Below, one piece after another: positions 30,139-39,339 of a stretch of 49,011 nt of DNA; position 1 is the first letter of the stretch; the number at the start of each line of letters is the position of its first letter. Location of the stretch: contig JADDMT010000175.1 of NCBI GenBank assembly GCA_021401465.1, positions 1 through 49,011 on the forward strand, written 5' to 3'. The position numbers and the translations under genes were made by a program. The stretch comes from Teratosphaeria epicoccoides. Taxonomy: Eukaryota; Ascomycota; Dothideomycetes; Mycosphaerellales; Teratosphaeriaceae. A model generated the notes under the pieces. The model worked only from the letters and a program-made list of their open reading frames with translations. It did no database searches and was not told the origin of the DNA.

Positions 30139-32454
30139 TCAAGCAACCCCGCTCACGATCCCTCGTTCGACACACTCAGACTCCGATCGAGATGGAGACG
30201 TCCGGAACAGCGACCCGCGCCACGAGCGGTCCTGAGCCGTACGCTGCACCGGCGAGCCGCGCAGCAGCCGAGAGTCCCAGTCCCAGCGATGTTTGCAATG
30301 CGTTTGCGCAGGCGAGGCCAGAGCGAGGAGAAGCAGTGTGGGATTGACGACCGCAGGGTGCTGGGACAGCAGCGAGGCGAGCAGGAGCAGCGCGCCGGCG
30401 AGGACGGCGATGAGGACGTTGGCCGATCGGCCGAAGTGGTCGCGGTGGGTGACGTGGTCGGAGAGCCTGTCCTGGGCGTAGGAGGGGAAGCACTCGTAGT
30501 GGTTGGTGCGGCTGGCGCTGCTTGAGGCTTCGGTGGAGGTGACATGGGTCACGACTCCGCCGCTGCGCAGATTGCTGTCCAGATTGCTCGCAGGGTGCAC
30601 GACGGGGCGAGCAAAGGGAACGACGCCCGTGCCAGTGGCAAGCACGGCGGCACCCGGTAGCGTCGACTTCGGGGCACTCCTGCCATTCGTGGCTCCTGGC
30701 TGGTGGTCATTGGGATCGGACATTCTACGCAACGCCTTCGGTATCCTCCTCCTCAGCACGAACATCTCAATTGCAGGACTCGACACGCAATCAATCCCCT
30801 CGCCAAGCGTGCCTGAATCCGGCCTTCCTTGATTGCGAGCTGGATCGGACGCTTTCTCAGAAAGAGGTCCTGATCCGGGTACTGGCGCGGAGAGACACGC
30901 CAGGTGCTGGCTCGAGAGCGAGGATGATGGGCGCGTCGCAGCGGTACTTGGGGAGCCATGCAGGGGCCCGTTGTTGTGAGCGGTGTCTAGGACGCCTTCG
31001 ACTTCCAGTCGTCGGCCATCCTGGCTGCCATGTCTGCCCGCCCAAGACGACGGCGCACCTGCAAATGCAGATGCGCGAATCGGATGGAAGGGGCTCTTTG
31101 CTGATGGCTGAATCAGCGGGCCGAGATCGTGAGCAGATTGACTCGTGTGCAGGCCCGTGTGGGGATCGGCCACTTCGGCTCGTGACGTGCGATCATGAAA
31201 TCGTGACTTGCCGTCACACACGTACGAGCCTGAGGCGTCCGCGTCGTGTGCGTGCGCCGTTTGCGTCGGCTCAATCTGACCCGTGCGCAGGTGTTCCCAG
31301 AGCATTCTCTTGCCACTGCCGCCATTTGGACGTGGGCCGACCTCCGGTCGCCCATGCAGGTTGCATTGAGCATCTGACGTTTGGTTGTGCTTTCGCCCAA
31401 ATTGCCGGGCGGGGCTCGCATTCGCACTGTTCACGCTGGTGGCAGTTTGTAACTTTCTACCACCAGTCGTCGCTTCTGTGGCCATACTGTCGTGGAAGTC
31501 GACCAGATTATCGAAATCTGGTGTTGGCCTCTGCTGGCTCCTGCCTGCGGCAATGACCACCGGGCCTATGGCCAGTGGCTGTTCGAAGTCGAAAGGCTCC
31601 TGCAGCAGGGTCAAGTCACTGTCAAATAGCTGCATATCAGTGCCCGACATCGACGGATCGAAGGCAATGTGACTCTGATCAAAGTGCACATGGTTCATCT
31701 CCATCTCCCAGAAATTTTGCTGTGCAGTAAGTGCTTGCGGCTGTTGCTTGTGTTGCTTGTTGATCCTGTGAAGTTTCTGCTTGGTGGCGAAAGTCTCCAT
31801 TTTAGGCTGGTGATGCGTGCACTTCCTCTTCCGCTTCTGGCACTTATCGCACGCCTTGACTATTCTCCGCTTGCGGTACTCGGCTTTCTCAGCGTCAGTC
31901 ATCTTCCGCCTGACTCTCTGCTTGGGCTGAGCCGAGGCAGACACGCTGAAGACCCCCGTCATACGCTCCATGGCCAAAGGCGAGGCGAGTTCGCCTGTGG
32001 AGGCGAATGACGGCGTTGCAAGTGCGGTCGAGGTGGCCGCGGGGAAGCGGGTGAGGTGATGGGTCGGTATTTGAGGCGACATGCTGAAGTTCGGGGTGGC
32101 GAATTTCGAGGTGTCTGGGCTGCTGCTGAAGTGGGAGGTCGAAGCGGACGACACAGACTGCCATGGTTGTTCGTATGGAGATGCTGTTAGAAGAATGTCG
32201 ACGGATGAATCGATCAGGTCTGCCGTTGTCATGGGGGTTGCCTCCGAGTGGACAGACTGACGCTCTTGGATCAAGAACTCGATCATGGCGGCCCGCATGC
32301 GCTCCGAATGGGACTTGACGTGTGGGAAGTTGGCTCTCAAGGCATCGAACAACTCGTCAGAGCCCTTGGGCGGGAAGAAGACGGGCGGAGCGGTGGGGTC
32401 AAACGGTTGTCCCGCGAGTGTGTCGCGATAGATGATGTACGTGGGCACCGCCAT
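30139..32454 (-). CDS. Putative regulator with half a fungal zinc cluster and a hydrophobic C-terminus
   Basis: Start chosen at the ATG at 32454 (MAVPTYIIYRDTLAGQPF), 771 residues; the frame upstream has only a TTG. The N-terminal 65 residues look like a conserved module (PPVFFPPKGSDELFDALR, SERMRAAMIEFLIQE). Near residues 180-230 a strongly basic stretch contains ACDKCQKRKRKCTHHQ. This is CX2CX6C, the first half of a Zn2Cys6 cluster, followed by two His but no second Cys triad. The middle is Gln/Ser-rich and disordered. Close to the C-terminus are two hydrophobic runs (VLIAVLAGALLLLASLL and PTLLLLALA) that could be membrane-associated, which is odd for a transcription factor. The last about 60 residues are low in features, and an unseen intron or frame error there cannot be excluded. 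Divergent from the AIM24 gene. Confidence 0.72.
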   Translation of the reverse strand: MAVPTYIIYRDTLAGQPFDPTAPPVFFPPKGSDELFDALRANFPHVKSHSERMRAAMIEFLIQERQSVHSEATPMTTADLIDSSVDILLTASPYEQPWQSVSSASTSHFSSSPDTSKFATPNFSMSPQIPTHHLTRFPAATSTALATPSFASTGELASPLAMERMTGVFSVSASAQPKQRVRRKMTDAEKAEYRKRRIVKACDKCQKRKRKCTHHQPKMETFATKQKLHRINKQHKQQPQALTAQQNFWEMEMNHVHFDQSHIAFDPSMSGTDMQLFDSDLTLLQEPFDFEQPLAIGPVVIAAGRSQQRPTPDFDNLVDFHDSMATEATTGGRKLQTATSVNSANASPARQFGRKHNQTSDAQCNLHGRPEVGPRPNGGSGKRMLWEHLRTGQIEPTQTAHAHDADASGSYVCDGKSRFHDRTSRAEVADPHTGLHTSQSAHDLGPLIQPSAKSPFHPIRASAFAGAPSSWAGRHGSQDGRRLEVEGVLDTAHNNGPLHGSPSTAATRPSSSLSSQHLACLSAPVPGSGPLSEKASDPARNQGRPDSGTLGEGIDCVSSPAIEMFVLRRRIPKALRRMSDPNDHQPGATNGRSAPKSTLPGAAVLATGTGVVPFARPVVHPASNLDSNLRSGGVVTHVTSTEASSSASRTNHYECFPSYAQDRLSDHVTHRDHFGRSANVLIAVLAGALLLLASLLSQHPAVVNPTLLLLALASPAQTHCKHRWDWDSRLLRGSPVQRTAQDRSWRGSLFRTSPSRSESECVERGIVSGVA

Positions 32455-33338
32455 GTGGGTTGGCGGATGGGTTGGGGTGGGAGGGGAAATGTCTTGGGTG
32501 TCTGCCAATGCGGCGGGACAAACAACGGTGATGACAAGATTTCGACGGTGATGACAAGATTTCGAGATTCAAGGCAGCAGGCAGCGGTCAGACTCATCAC
32601 CTTAACTGATTTCCGGAGCTGAGCTGAGCGGAGAGACAGAGAGCGACACAGTCCGGCGGTGACTCGAAAGTGGTCTAGTCTTGTGTACAAAGCCACATGC
32701 ACGTAAGATGAGTCACCGAGAAGGATGATTAGACTCCCCTCTTTCCTGCCGTCCATCAAACACGTGACTGTCTGGGGCAGTTAGCAAGCTTGCCCCAGCT
32801 AATTTAACAGGGAATTTTAGCTAGAAAGCGTGCTAATTATCAACTTGCCGCTGACTTTCCCGCGGTACCTAAGCTAGGAATCAATGGATTAATTAATCAG
32901 AATCACTTAACCTATTCGACCTATTGAGTAAGATGAAGCAAGTCGCTGGCTATCGTCTTGGAGCACATCTTTACCGTATGACCTAGTCATTATCATTATT
33001 GGATATGAAGATAAAACGGTCGTCATTCTTTCCGACACTCGATGATGATACCAAACACCCGGAATACCTGGATGATCATGAGGATGATGGCTGTAAGCGC
33101 CGGGCTTCAGCTGTAAGCGCCAGCAAACGAATGCGGGACCAATGGCAGCCCACGCAGCTACCAATGCTTCCGACCAAGCACTGCCATTGCTGTAGCTACA
33201 TGTACCTGATGCATACACAGAAGACGCAACCGAATCTCTTCCCTCTCCCTCCCTCGTCTCTCATCTCAACACTGTTCGATGCACATCTTTCTACTAACAA
33301 CTACTAGACGTCTGCACCGATAGCTACAACAACGAATC
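32455..33338. promoter_or_regulatory. Divergent promoter region with a duplicated 20-mer and an AT-rich patch
   Basis: The 884 bp between the zinc-protein and AIM24 start codons contain no supported gene. ACGGTGATGACAAGATTTCG occurs twice in perfect tandem at 32525-32564. A CACGTGAC box is at 32761-32768, next to GGGGCA...TGCCCC, an inverted repeat near 32774-32796. About 32800-32990 is conspicuously AT-rich and may be an old decayed insertion; I could not assign it. GCTGTAAGCGCC is repeated at about 33089 and 33109. Confidence 0.45.
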
Positions 33339-34724
33339 ATGGCGCAGGCTCAATACTACCCTCGTAAGCACGCCACCCTCACAATTCCACCTGTATCAAC
33401 TACTGACAAGCCTCAAGCTCCTCCTCAACCCCAAGGTACGCCACACCTAACCCCTCAAACCCTCGCGAAGCTCACATGGCACAGAACAACCGCACTTTGC
33501 ACCACCTCCACAAGACACCGCCCAACCAAACTTCTATCCACCTCCCAGCCAAACCCAACATGCCTCAGACTCTCAACCTACCTACGCCCCACCACCTCAA
33601 TTCGCCCCACCACCCACCACCTCCCCCCCGCCCTCGAACAGCCACACAATCAACCCCACTCCACCACCCAAAGAAGAATCCCTCCCCTTCTACCCCGGCC
33701 CCCCCACCATCGCCTCTCCCCCCGAAAAGCAGCAACCCCAGGAAGAGCAACCCTCCACCCCCGAACCCACCCCACCCCAACTCTCCCGCCGCGCAACCTC
33801 CCAGACCAACACCATCACCACTAACACCACCAACAACCACCCCACCCAACCCTTCCTCGGCGCCGGCGCCACCCTCGACGACACCGGCTCCTTCAACGGC
33901 GGCGCCTACCGTATCTCCCACCGCTCCACCAACACGATCTTGACCCTCCAGCTCGCCCTCGGATGCCCCCTCACCGTCAAACCGGGCCTCATGATCGCCA
34001 TGTCCCCCACCATGACGCTGAAAGGAAACTTCAAGTTCGGCATCAAGAAGATGCTGGTGGGCGGCGAGATGGCGCACTCCATCTTCACGGGCCCCGGGGA
34101 GCTGCTGTTAGGCCCGCACGCGCTAGGCGACGTCGCCGGCCTGCGGCTGAGTGGAGCCCCCGAGGATGCCGTGTGGAGCGTCGGCAGGGATGCCTTCATG
34201 TGCTGCACGCAGGGCGTGAGTCGGGAGTACAAGGCGCAGAGCTTGAGTAAGGCCATGTTTAGCGGCGAGGGCTTGTGGGTGTACAAGGTGACCGGGATCG
34301 GCATTTGTTGGGTCATGAGTTTAGGGGCGATCATCAGGAAGGATGTAAGTGAATCGCGTGTGTGTCCCGCCGGGTACGACTGGTGGGTGGTAGGTGTGTC
34401 TATGCTGACTTGTCTGACGTTTGGGTGTTCGTAGTTGAGGGAGGGGGAGAAGTATGTCGTCGATAACGGGCATTTGGTCGCGTGGAATTGCAAGTATGTG
34501 GTTGAGAGGATCGCGAGCGGGGGGATTATCAGCACGTTCAGCGCGGGCGAGGGGCTGGTGTGCAAGTTTACGGGTGAGTGTGTGTGTGACTGTCCTGATC
34601 GTTTGGTCGTGAGTTTGGTGGAGAGCTGATGTGATGATGCCGTGCAGGGCCCGGGACCATCTTCATGCAGACGAGGAACCCGGCGGCGTTTGCGACGTAT
34701 ATGGCCGCACATGCGGGAGCGTAA
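33339..34724 (+). CDS. AIM24/DUF124 family protein (TRAP-like fold), 5 exons
   Basis: Exons: 33339-33363, 33418-33435 (only 18 nt), 33485-34344, 34435-34573, 34648-34724. All introns are GT..AG and phases match, giving 372 residues. The N-terminal about 165 residues are Pro/Gln-rich and disordered (MAQAQYYPPPPQPQEQPHFA). The C-terminal domain matches the AIM24 family: DDTGSFNGGAYRISHRST, CPLTVKPGLMIAMSPTMTLK, VGGEMAHSIFTGPGELLLGP, KAMFSGEGLWVYKVTG, VDNGHLVAWNCKY and FMQTRNPAAFATYM. Yeast Aim24 is mitochondrial. This protein has no presequence, so location and function are open. A C-rich to G-rich skew change falls within exon 3. Convergent with ALG13. Confidence 0.92.
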
Positions 34725-34805
34725 TAGAGGGAGGGCACGAAGACGCGCTCGGAGTGGATTGATACCCTGTGGAAATGACCATCTCCGCCTGCCAATATTC
34801 ATCTG

Positions 34806-34885
34806 CACTGTATCCAGAATGTCCCATCCCATACCGATCTGCCTCTTCCCCTCCTATCTCCACTGTATCCAAAATGTCCCATCCC
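34806..34885 (+). repeat. Direct repeat of a 25-mer between the AIM24 and ALG13 3' ends
   Basis: CACTGTATCCAGAATGTCCC plus ATCCC at 34806-34830 recurs with one change at 34861-34885, 55 bp apart. It lies in the 250-bp spacer between convergent genes and so may be part of their 3' UTRs. Confidence 0.75.
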
Positions 34886-34974
34886 GTCCAAATCCCCCAT
34901 TCACATCTCCTCCCTCTTCTCCTTCCCTCCTCCACTCTCCCATACCCCTCCAGCACTATTACCCCCCCCCCCTC

Positions 34975-35632
34975 TCAATCCAAAAACCCCATCTCCTCAT
35001 CCAGAATCCCCTTCAACCCCACCATCCGCGCCTGCCGATGCACCCCCGAATTCACTGGCGGCCACTCTCTCTGCCTCGCCCTCGACGCCTCCGCATCCCC
35101 CACCGCCGCCCCCAACCTCTCCAACTCACCATGCACCACATACCCCTGCTCCGCCAGCGCCTCCGCCAGCTCAAGCTGGTGGTTATCCAGGAGCGCGGGG
35201 TTCGGGACCACGACGATTGGGACGCCGAGGCGGAGCGCGTCGAGGATCGTGCCGGAGCCTGATTGGTGTGTGCGCCTCGTCGTCAGTAAAGCCGACGCCC
35301 GGGAAATCTGAGGGGGGGGGGGGGGGGGGGGGGGGGGGGAGTGTACCGGCATGGGAAATCACGACGCCGTGCTTGGCGGCTTTCATGTGGTTTTCCAACG
35401 CCGCGTGATCGTCGAGCTCGAAGCCGGAGATTTTGATCGAGGGGACGGTGCTGGGTGGGGGCAGGGCGGCGGCGTAGAGCGGAGTCCCACCGGCGCCGTA
35501 CTGGATTGTCAGGGCGGTGTAGGCGTGGGAGGTTAGGGCGCGCAGGAAGGGGGGTTGCAGGACGGCTTGGACGAGGGCGGGGAAGGGCGCGGTGGCGCCG
35601 ACGGTGACGAGGCAGGTTTTTGGGGTGGTCAT
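34975..35632 (-). CDS. ALG13: UDP-GlcNAc transferase catalytic subunit Alg13 (2 exons)
   Basis: Cytosolic catalytic subunit that, with membrane-bound Alg14, adds the second GlcNAc to the dolichol-linked N-glycan precursor at the ER. Exons (minus strand) 35632-35347 and 35258-34975, 88-bp intron, 189 residues. Evidence: start MTTPKTCLVTVGATAPFPALV; the join HGVVISHAG / SGTILDALRLGVPIVVVPNP, which recreates the nucleotide-sugar-binding region of GT28 enzymes; then ALLDNHQLELAEALAEQGYV. Length fits the family. The intron (GTACAC..CAG) contains a run of 28 C on the coding strand (G on +, 35312-35339). The start codon is 236 bp from that of the divergent mS35 gene. Confidence 0.93.
35312..35339 (+). 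repeat. G28 homopolymer inside the ALG13 intron
   Basis: Twenty-eight consecutive G on the + strand, read as C on the transcribed message, placed in the upstream half of the intron. Runs of this length are prone to polymerase slippage and assembly error, so the true length may differ. Confidence 0.85.
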
Positions 35633-35868
35633 GATTGTGGTGTCTCTTTTGGGAGGAGGTGTTGTGTTTGTGGGTGTGTGTGTGTGTATCTGTGTCTACA
35701 TGATAGTGGGTTTCTGTTAGCTAAGGGCTGGTGGTGTAGGTAGAGGATGATGACGGGGTTTTTGAGCTGCGGAGGGACGCGGGGGTGCCGGGAGTTTGAG
35801 ACTGGACGAGGATTGCTGCGACCATTTTCCATTATTCCATTCATCCTTTTGCGTACAAGACATCGAAT
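35633..35868. promoter_or_regulatory. Short bidirectional promoter ALG13 / mS35
   Basis: The 236 bp between divergent start codons include a GT-rich microsatellite (about 35664-35690). No specific factor site recognised. The role is inferred from the divergent arrangement. Confidence 0.45.
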
Positions 35869-36792
35869 ATGGCAGTCCCGTTCAAACGACTCTGCCGCCA
35901 CGCAGCGCGCTCCTCCATTCCGTCTCTCCGCCATCAACGACACGAACGGCGCCCATTCTCACGCACCGCCCTCCACCACCGCGCCAGCCCAACCCACGAC
36001 GACCTCCCCTTCCCTCCCCCTCTCTCCTCCTCCGTCCCCTCAAATTCATTTTCCGATCCCGACCCGGTCTACGAAGACGACGACATCTCCTCCCTCGGCC
36101 ACGCGGAACTGGAGCAACACCGCGAACTGCGCGAAATGGCCCGCATCGCCGCGTGGGAAATGCCGCAACTCGTCCGCTTCCACAAACCCTACGACCACGA
36201 GAAGCACCGCGGGGTCTTGCGCTGGAGATACACGACGTACATGGGCGAACAGCACCCGGCTGCGAACAAGGTGGTGGTGACGTTCAAGCCGGCGGAGCTG
36301 ACAATGTTGGATGAGGCGCAGCGGGCGAAGTTTCTGAAGCTCGTCGGCGCGAGGTATAATGCGGTCACGGGCGTGGTGAGGATGAGCTGCGAGAGCTTTG
36401 AGACGCAGGCGATGAATAAACGCTACCTTGCCGATACTGTTCGGGCGCTGGTGGAGGAGTGCAGGGATCCGAGTGCGGATACGTTCGAGGATGTGCCGTT
36501 GGATACGCGGCATGTAAAACTGAAGGCGAGGCCGAAGTTCCCGGAGCGTTGGTTGGTCACGGAGGAGCGGCGGGCGGAGCTGGATGCGAAGAGGAGGCAG
36601 AGTTTGGTGGAGGAGGGGGAGAGGGTGGAGAATGATAGGGTCGTGAGCGGTGTGAGGGCTATTGATGTCGCGAGGGAGGTGCATGCGAGAAGGTTGGAGG
36701 AGCCGATGATGATGGAGGCTAGAACGCCGTTGCAGAGGGGGACGATGGGGAGGAGGGAGATGGGGCAGACGAGGCTGAATGATAGACGCTGA
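35869..36792 (+). CDS. RSM24: Mitochondrial small ribosomal subunit protein mS35 (Rsm24)
   Basis: Component of the mitochondrial ribosome small subunit. The 307-residue, single-exon protein begins with a basic Arg/Ser-rich, presequence-like stretch (MAVPFKRLCRHAARSSIPS). The conserved core includes MPQLVRFHKPYDHEKHRGVLRWRYTTYMGE split around residues 100-135, then HPAANKVVVTFK and YNAVTGVVRMSCESFETQ (about residues 165-185) followed by NKRYLADTV. This is the mS35 signature. The C-terminal about 100 residues are charged and helical. The coding strand switches from C-rich to G-rich near 36240. Start chosen as the first ATG, 236 bp from the ALG13 start. Confidence 0.9.
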   Translation: MAVPFKRLCRHAARSSIPSLRHQRHERRPFSRTALHHRASPTHDDLPFPPPLSSSVPSNSFSDPDPVYEDDDISSLGHAELEQHRELREMARIAAWEMPQLVRFHKPYDHEKHRGVLRWRYTTYMGEQHPAANKVVVTFKPAELTMLDEAQRAKFLKLVGARYNAVTGVVRMSCESFETQAMNKRYLADTVRALVEECRDPSADTFEDVPLDTRHVKLKARPKFPERWLVTEERRAELDAKRRQSLVEEGERVENDRVVSGVRAIDVAREVHARRLEEPMMMEARTPLQRGTMGRREMGQTRLNDRR

Positions 36793-38522
36793 GTTCGTGG
36801 GGGGATGTGGCGTGTGTACAGTATGGATGCGCGTGACCGATACGGGCGGCCATGACGGGCGTGTATGCTTCGAAAAAGAAGATTAAACCTTTCAACATGA
36901 CGCCTGCTGTGAACTGAACTACAATCCGCCATCCCTGCCCACATCTCCTCTCCCTTAGTCGCCGGAACTCGCCTTCCAAACGGCGGACAAACAGCCATTC
37001 CTCTCTCCTCCTACACCACCGCTCCCGCCAATCAATCAACCAATCAACCAACCACTCCGCACACACACCTTCAAACTCAAACATCTCGAACCTCACAATG
37101 ACTCGCCTCCGCCTTGTGCCCTCCAACTCCCGTGTGTGGACGCCGATTTGCAAAGTTTTACCTCCCTCTCTGCCATTCGCCATTCTAGCCCCATGCCAGG
37201 GATGACGACGAGCAGGAGCCGGGGGAGAGGAGGAGGGCTGTCGCGGAATTTTCCATCCCGACTGGTACGAGAGCAAATGTTTAAAATTCAAAAGGCGGTA
37301 GAATCTGCGCGAAAGATCGTGCATGTCGTGGCCCCTGCCCGACGTCGGGAAAGGGGGGCAAGCAAAGTTTTTGCACCCCCTCTCCTCCGCACGCGGAACC
37401 GAGATAATGTGAGCTTGCCAAGCAGGAGCTCCATTGCACGAGGGAGGTCCTGCGCGCGTGCGCGCCCTGACGAGCCATGCTATCCCGCCCTGACTCCTCT
37501 GAGGTTTTGGCGAGCACGCGTCGCGGGGACTCCGTTTTGCGAGAGCTGGGCGATTCTGAGGACGCTGGGATGGGGGGAACTGCCGGTGCCCAGGCTCGGA
37601 CGCTTGCCGGCTTGAGGAGAGAGCAGATACGGTCTCGTCGATTGTGGCTTGCGGTGTCGTTCGCAGAACTCCGGAATCACACTTTCGACTAACATGGACT
37701 TCATGTCTGTTTCCTTTCTGTGTCCCCCCCAACCCCCCGCTTCCCTCCGTATTTTGCGAGACTCGAAGCCCCGTGTGGTGGGGGAGCTTTGTGTTTGGTG
37801 GCAGTGGTCTCGGGTGTGTGCATTTTGGGGAGTGGACCTCGCAGTCCCGGTTCCCGAGTTCCATGTCGCACTTTCTAGTTGCACTTCTTTGACGGTGACA
37901 ATATGGAGGGTGTGGTGGTGGTCTTCTTGTCGGGTAAGCGTGGACGACGACCCAGCGGACGTGCGAGGGCCGGCAGGAAATGTGTGTAGGTCTGCGTGGA
38001 GGGATGGGAGGGAGAAGTATCATCGCTTGTGGTTTGATGGTATTCTCGTCGGGTGAGTGAGCTCAGTGGGTGAAAGGATGGCAGTGGATGTTGACATTCA
38101 GGTTGCAGTGCGAGAAGAGATAAATGGGGACGGTGAGGAGGGATCGAAAAAGGGGAAAAGAAAAGGGAGCACAACGGCTCGATATGAATACAAAACTGGA
38201 AGGGCCCGGAGAGTTGAGCACCCGTTGAATACCAACAGGTTTGCCACGTCCTCGCGCGGATACCGCGGCCTGCTATCCCGACTAACCTCCCTCCACACAA
38301 GGCCTGAAACAAGTGCCCACACCAACCCCATCCCAGCCCAGCCCAAACACCGCCAAAACCCGCCTCGAACAAAAATCCCCCTCACTCAACAGCCAAAGCG
38401 CAATTCCCCACACGGGCGGAACCAAGAACTCCGCGACCCTCACGAATGCGTCCCTCCCTTCAACCCAGCCCCATGCACCTACAACCCTGGCTCTTCGCAC
38501 CCCGGCACACCATCCACGAACC
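36793..38522. other. Longest gene-free stretch of the island
   Basis: The 1.7 kb hold overlapping open frames on both strands, the longest 434 codons on the minus strand (38023-36719). That frame overlaps the mS35 coding region, is low complexity and matches no family I know, so I do not call it. The sequence is not RIP-decayed. The part before the secreted-protein gene is C/A-rich, like other 5' regions in this island. Confidence 0.55.
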
Positions 38523-38952
38523 ATGCACCGCATCACCTCCCTCCTCCTCCTCCTCTGCCTCCTTATCCCCACATCCCCCGCCGCAGACTGCAACCCGGAA
38601 CTCGTCTACGGCCAAAACGGCTGCGAAATCCAAAGCGAGCAAGGCTGGCTGTGGCGAGTAAATCCCCCCACCTCCCGCAAAAAAAACCCCAGTTCTCTAA
38701 TTCTGCCCAATAGTGCCTTCCGTCCGTCGACGACGTAGCCATGGCGCTCGGGCCCCCGGACAACCAGTGTCATTACCAGCCTGTGGAGGGGAGTGGAGCG
38801 TACCAGAAGTATTATTGCGTAAGTGCTTCTTTGGTTGAAAATGATTTTGTTCCGGCGTTTTGGAGAAGGGGAGGTGTGCGCGGTATGGTAGTGAATCGAG
38901 CTGATGCTGAGGGTTTGGTGGGGTGTAGTGCAACAAGTCGGGGCGCTGGTGA
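38523..38952 (+). CDS. Small secreted six-cysteine protein, effector-like (3 exons)
   Basis: Spliced model: 38523-38657, 38714-38818, 38929-38952 (introns 56 and 110 bp, GTAAAT..TAG and GTAAGT..TAG, both phase 0), 87 residues. The N-terminus MHRITSLLLLLCLLIPTSPA is a typical signal peptide with probable cleavage around AA-D at residues 20-22. The mature part of about 66 residues has six cysteines at 23, 34, 46, 64, 80 and 81 (C-X10-C-X11-C-X17-C-X15-CC). Small size, secretion signal, even cysteine count and a position close to a repeat deposit fit fungal secreted effectors or cysteine-rich extracellular proteins. I recognise no family. No single open frame shows the whole gene, so it is easily missed. 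Confidence 0.68.
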
Positions 38953-39339
38953 CAGGCGTTGGCCCTGCGATGAGAGTCGTGGGGCTTGGAGGGGAGGCTG
39001 TGCAAACGCAGGAGAATTGGCGTTCGGTGGAGTCGTGGTAGGACGGAGCGAAGTCAGAGAGGGCTTGGGTGTGACCGGCATGGTCGCTCGAGTCGCCAAT
39101 GGAGGAGTCTGATGCGGTTGCATGCGATGCCTGGATAGAGGCGTGTCCTGGCGCGAAATGGTCATGAGAACAATTATCATGCATGAGTCATTGAAGCATG
39201 AGCGCATACGTGTGACACGACCTGTTGCTTCTACTGTCATTAGCTCATATACTTATCATACATTGAGGACGGCGTCCAAGAGTCCCAGCAATTCCTGAAC
39301 TGGATGCATCGCAGGTTATTGTTGAGCAGGCGGTACTCA
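38953..39339. other. Intergenic region between convergent genes
   Basis: The 387 bp between the secreted-protein gene and the next minus-strand gene. No gene or repeat of note. Confidence 0.55.

Noticed and set aside
36719..38023. 434-codon open frame on the minus strand
   Set aside because: It overlaps the end of the mS35 gene, has low-complexity Ser/Pro/Arg composition, and shows no domain or splice support. GC-rich sequence often gives such antisense frames.
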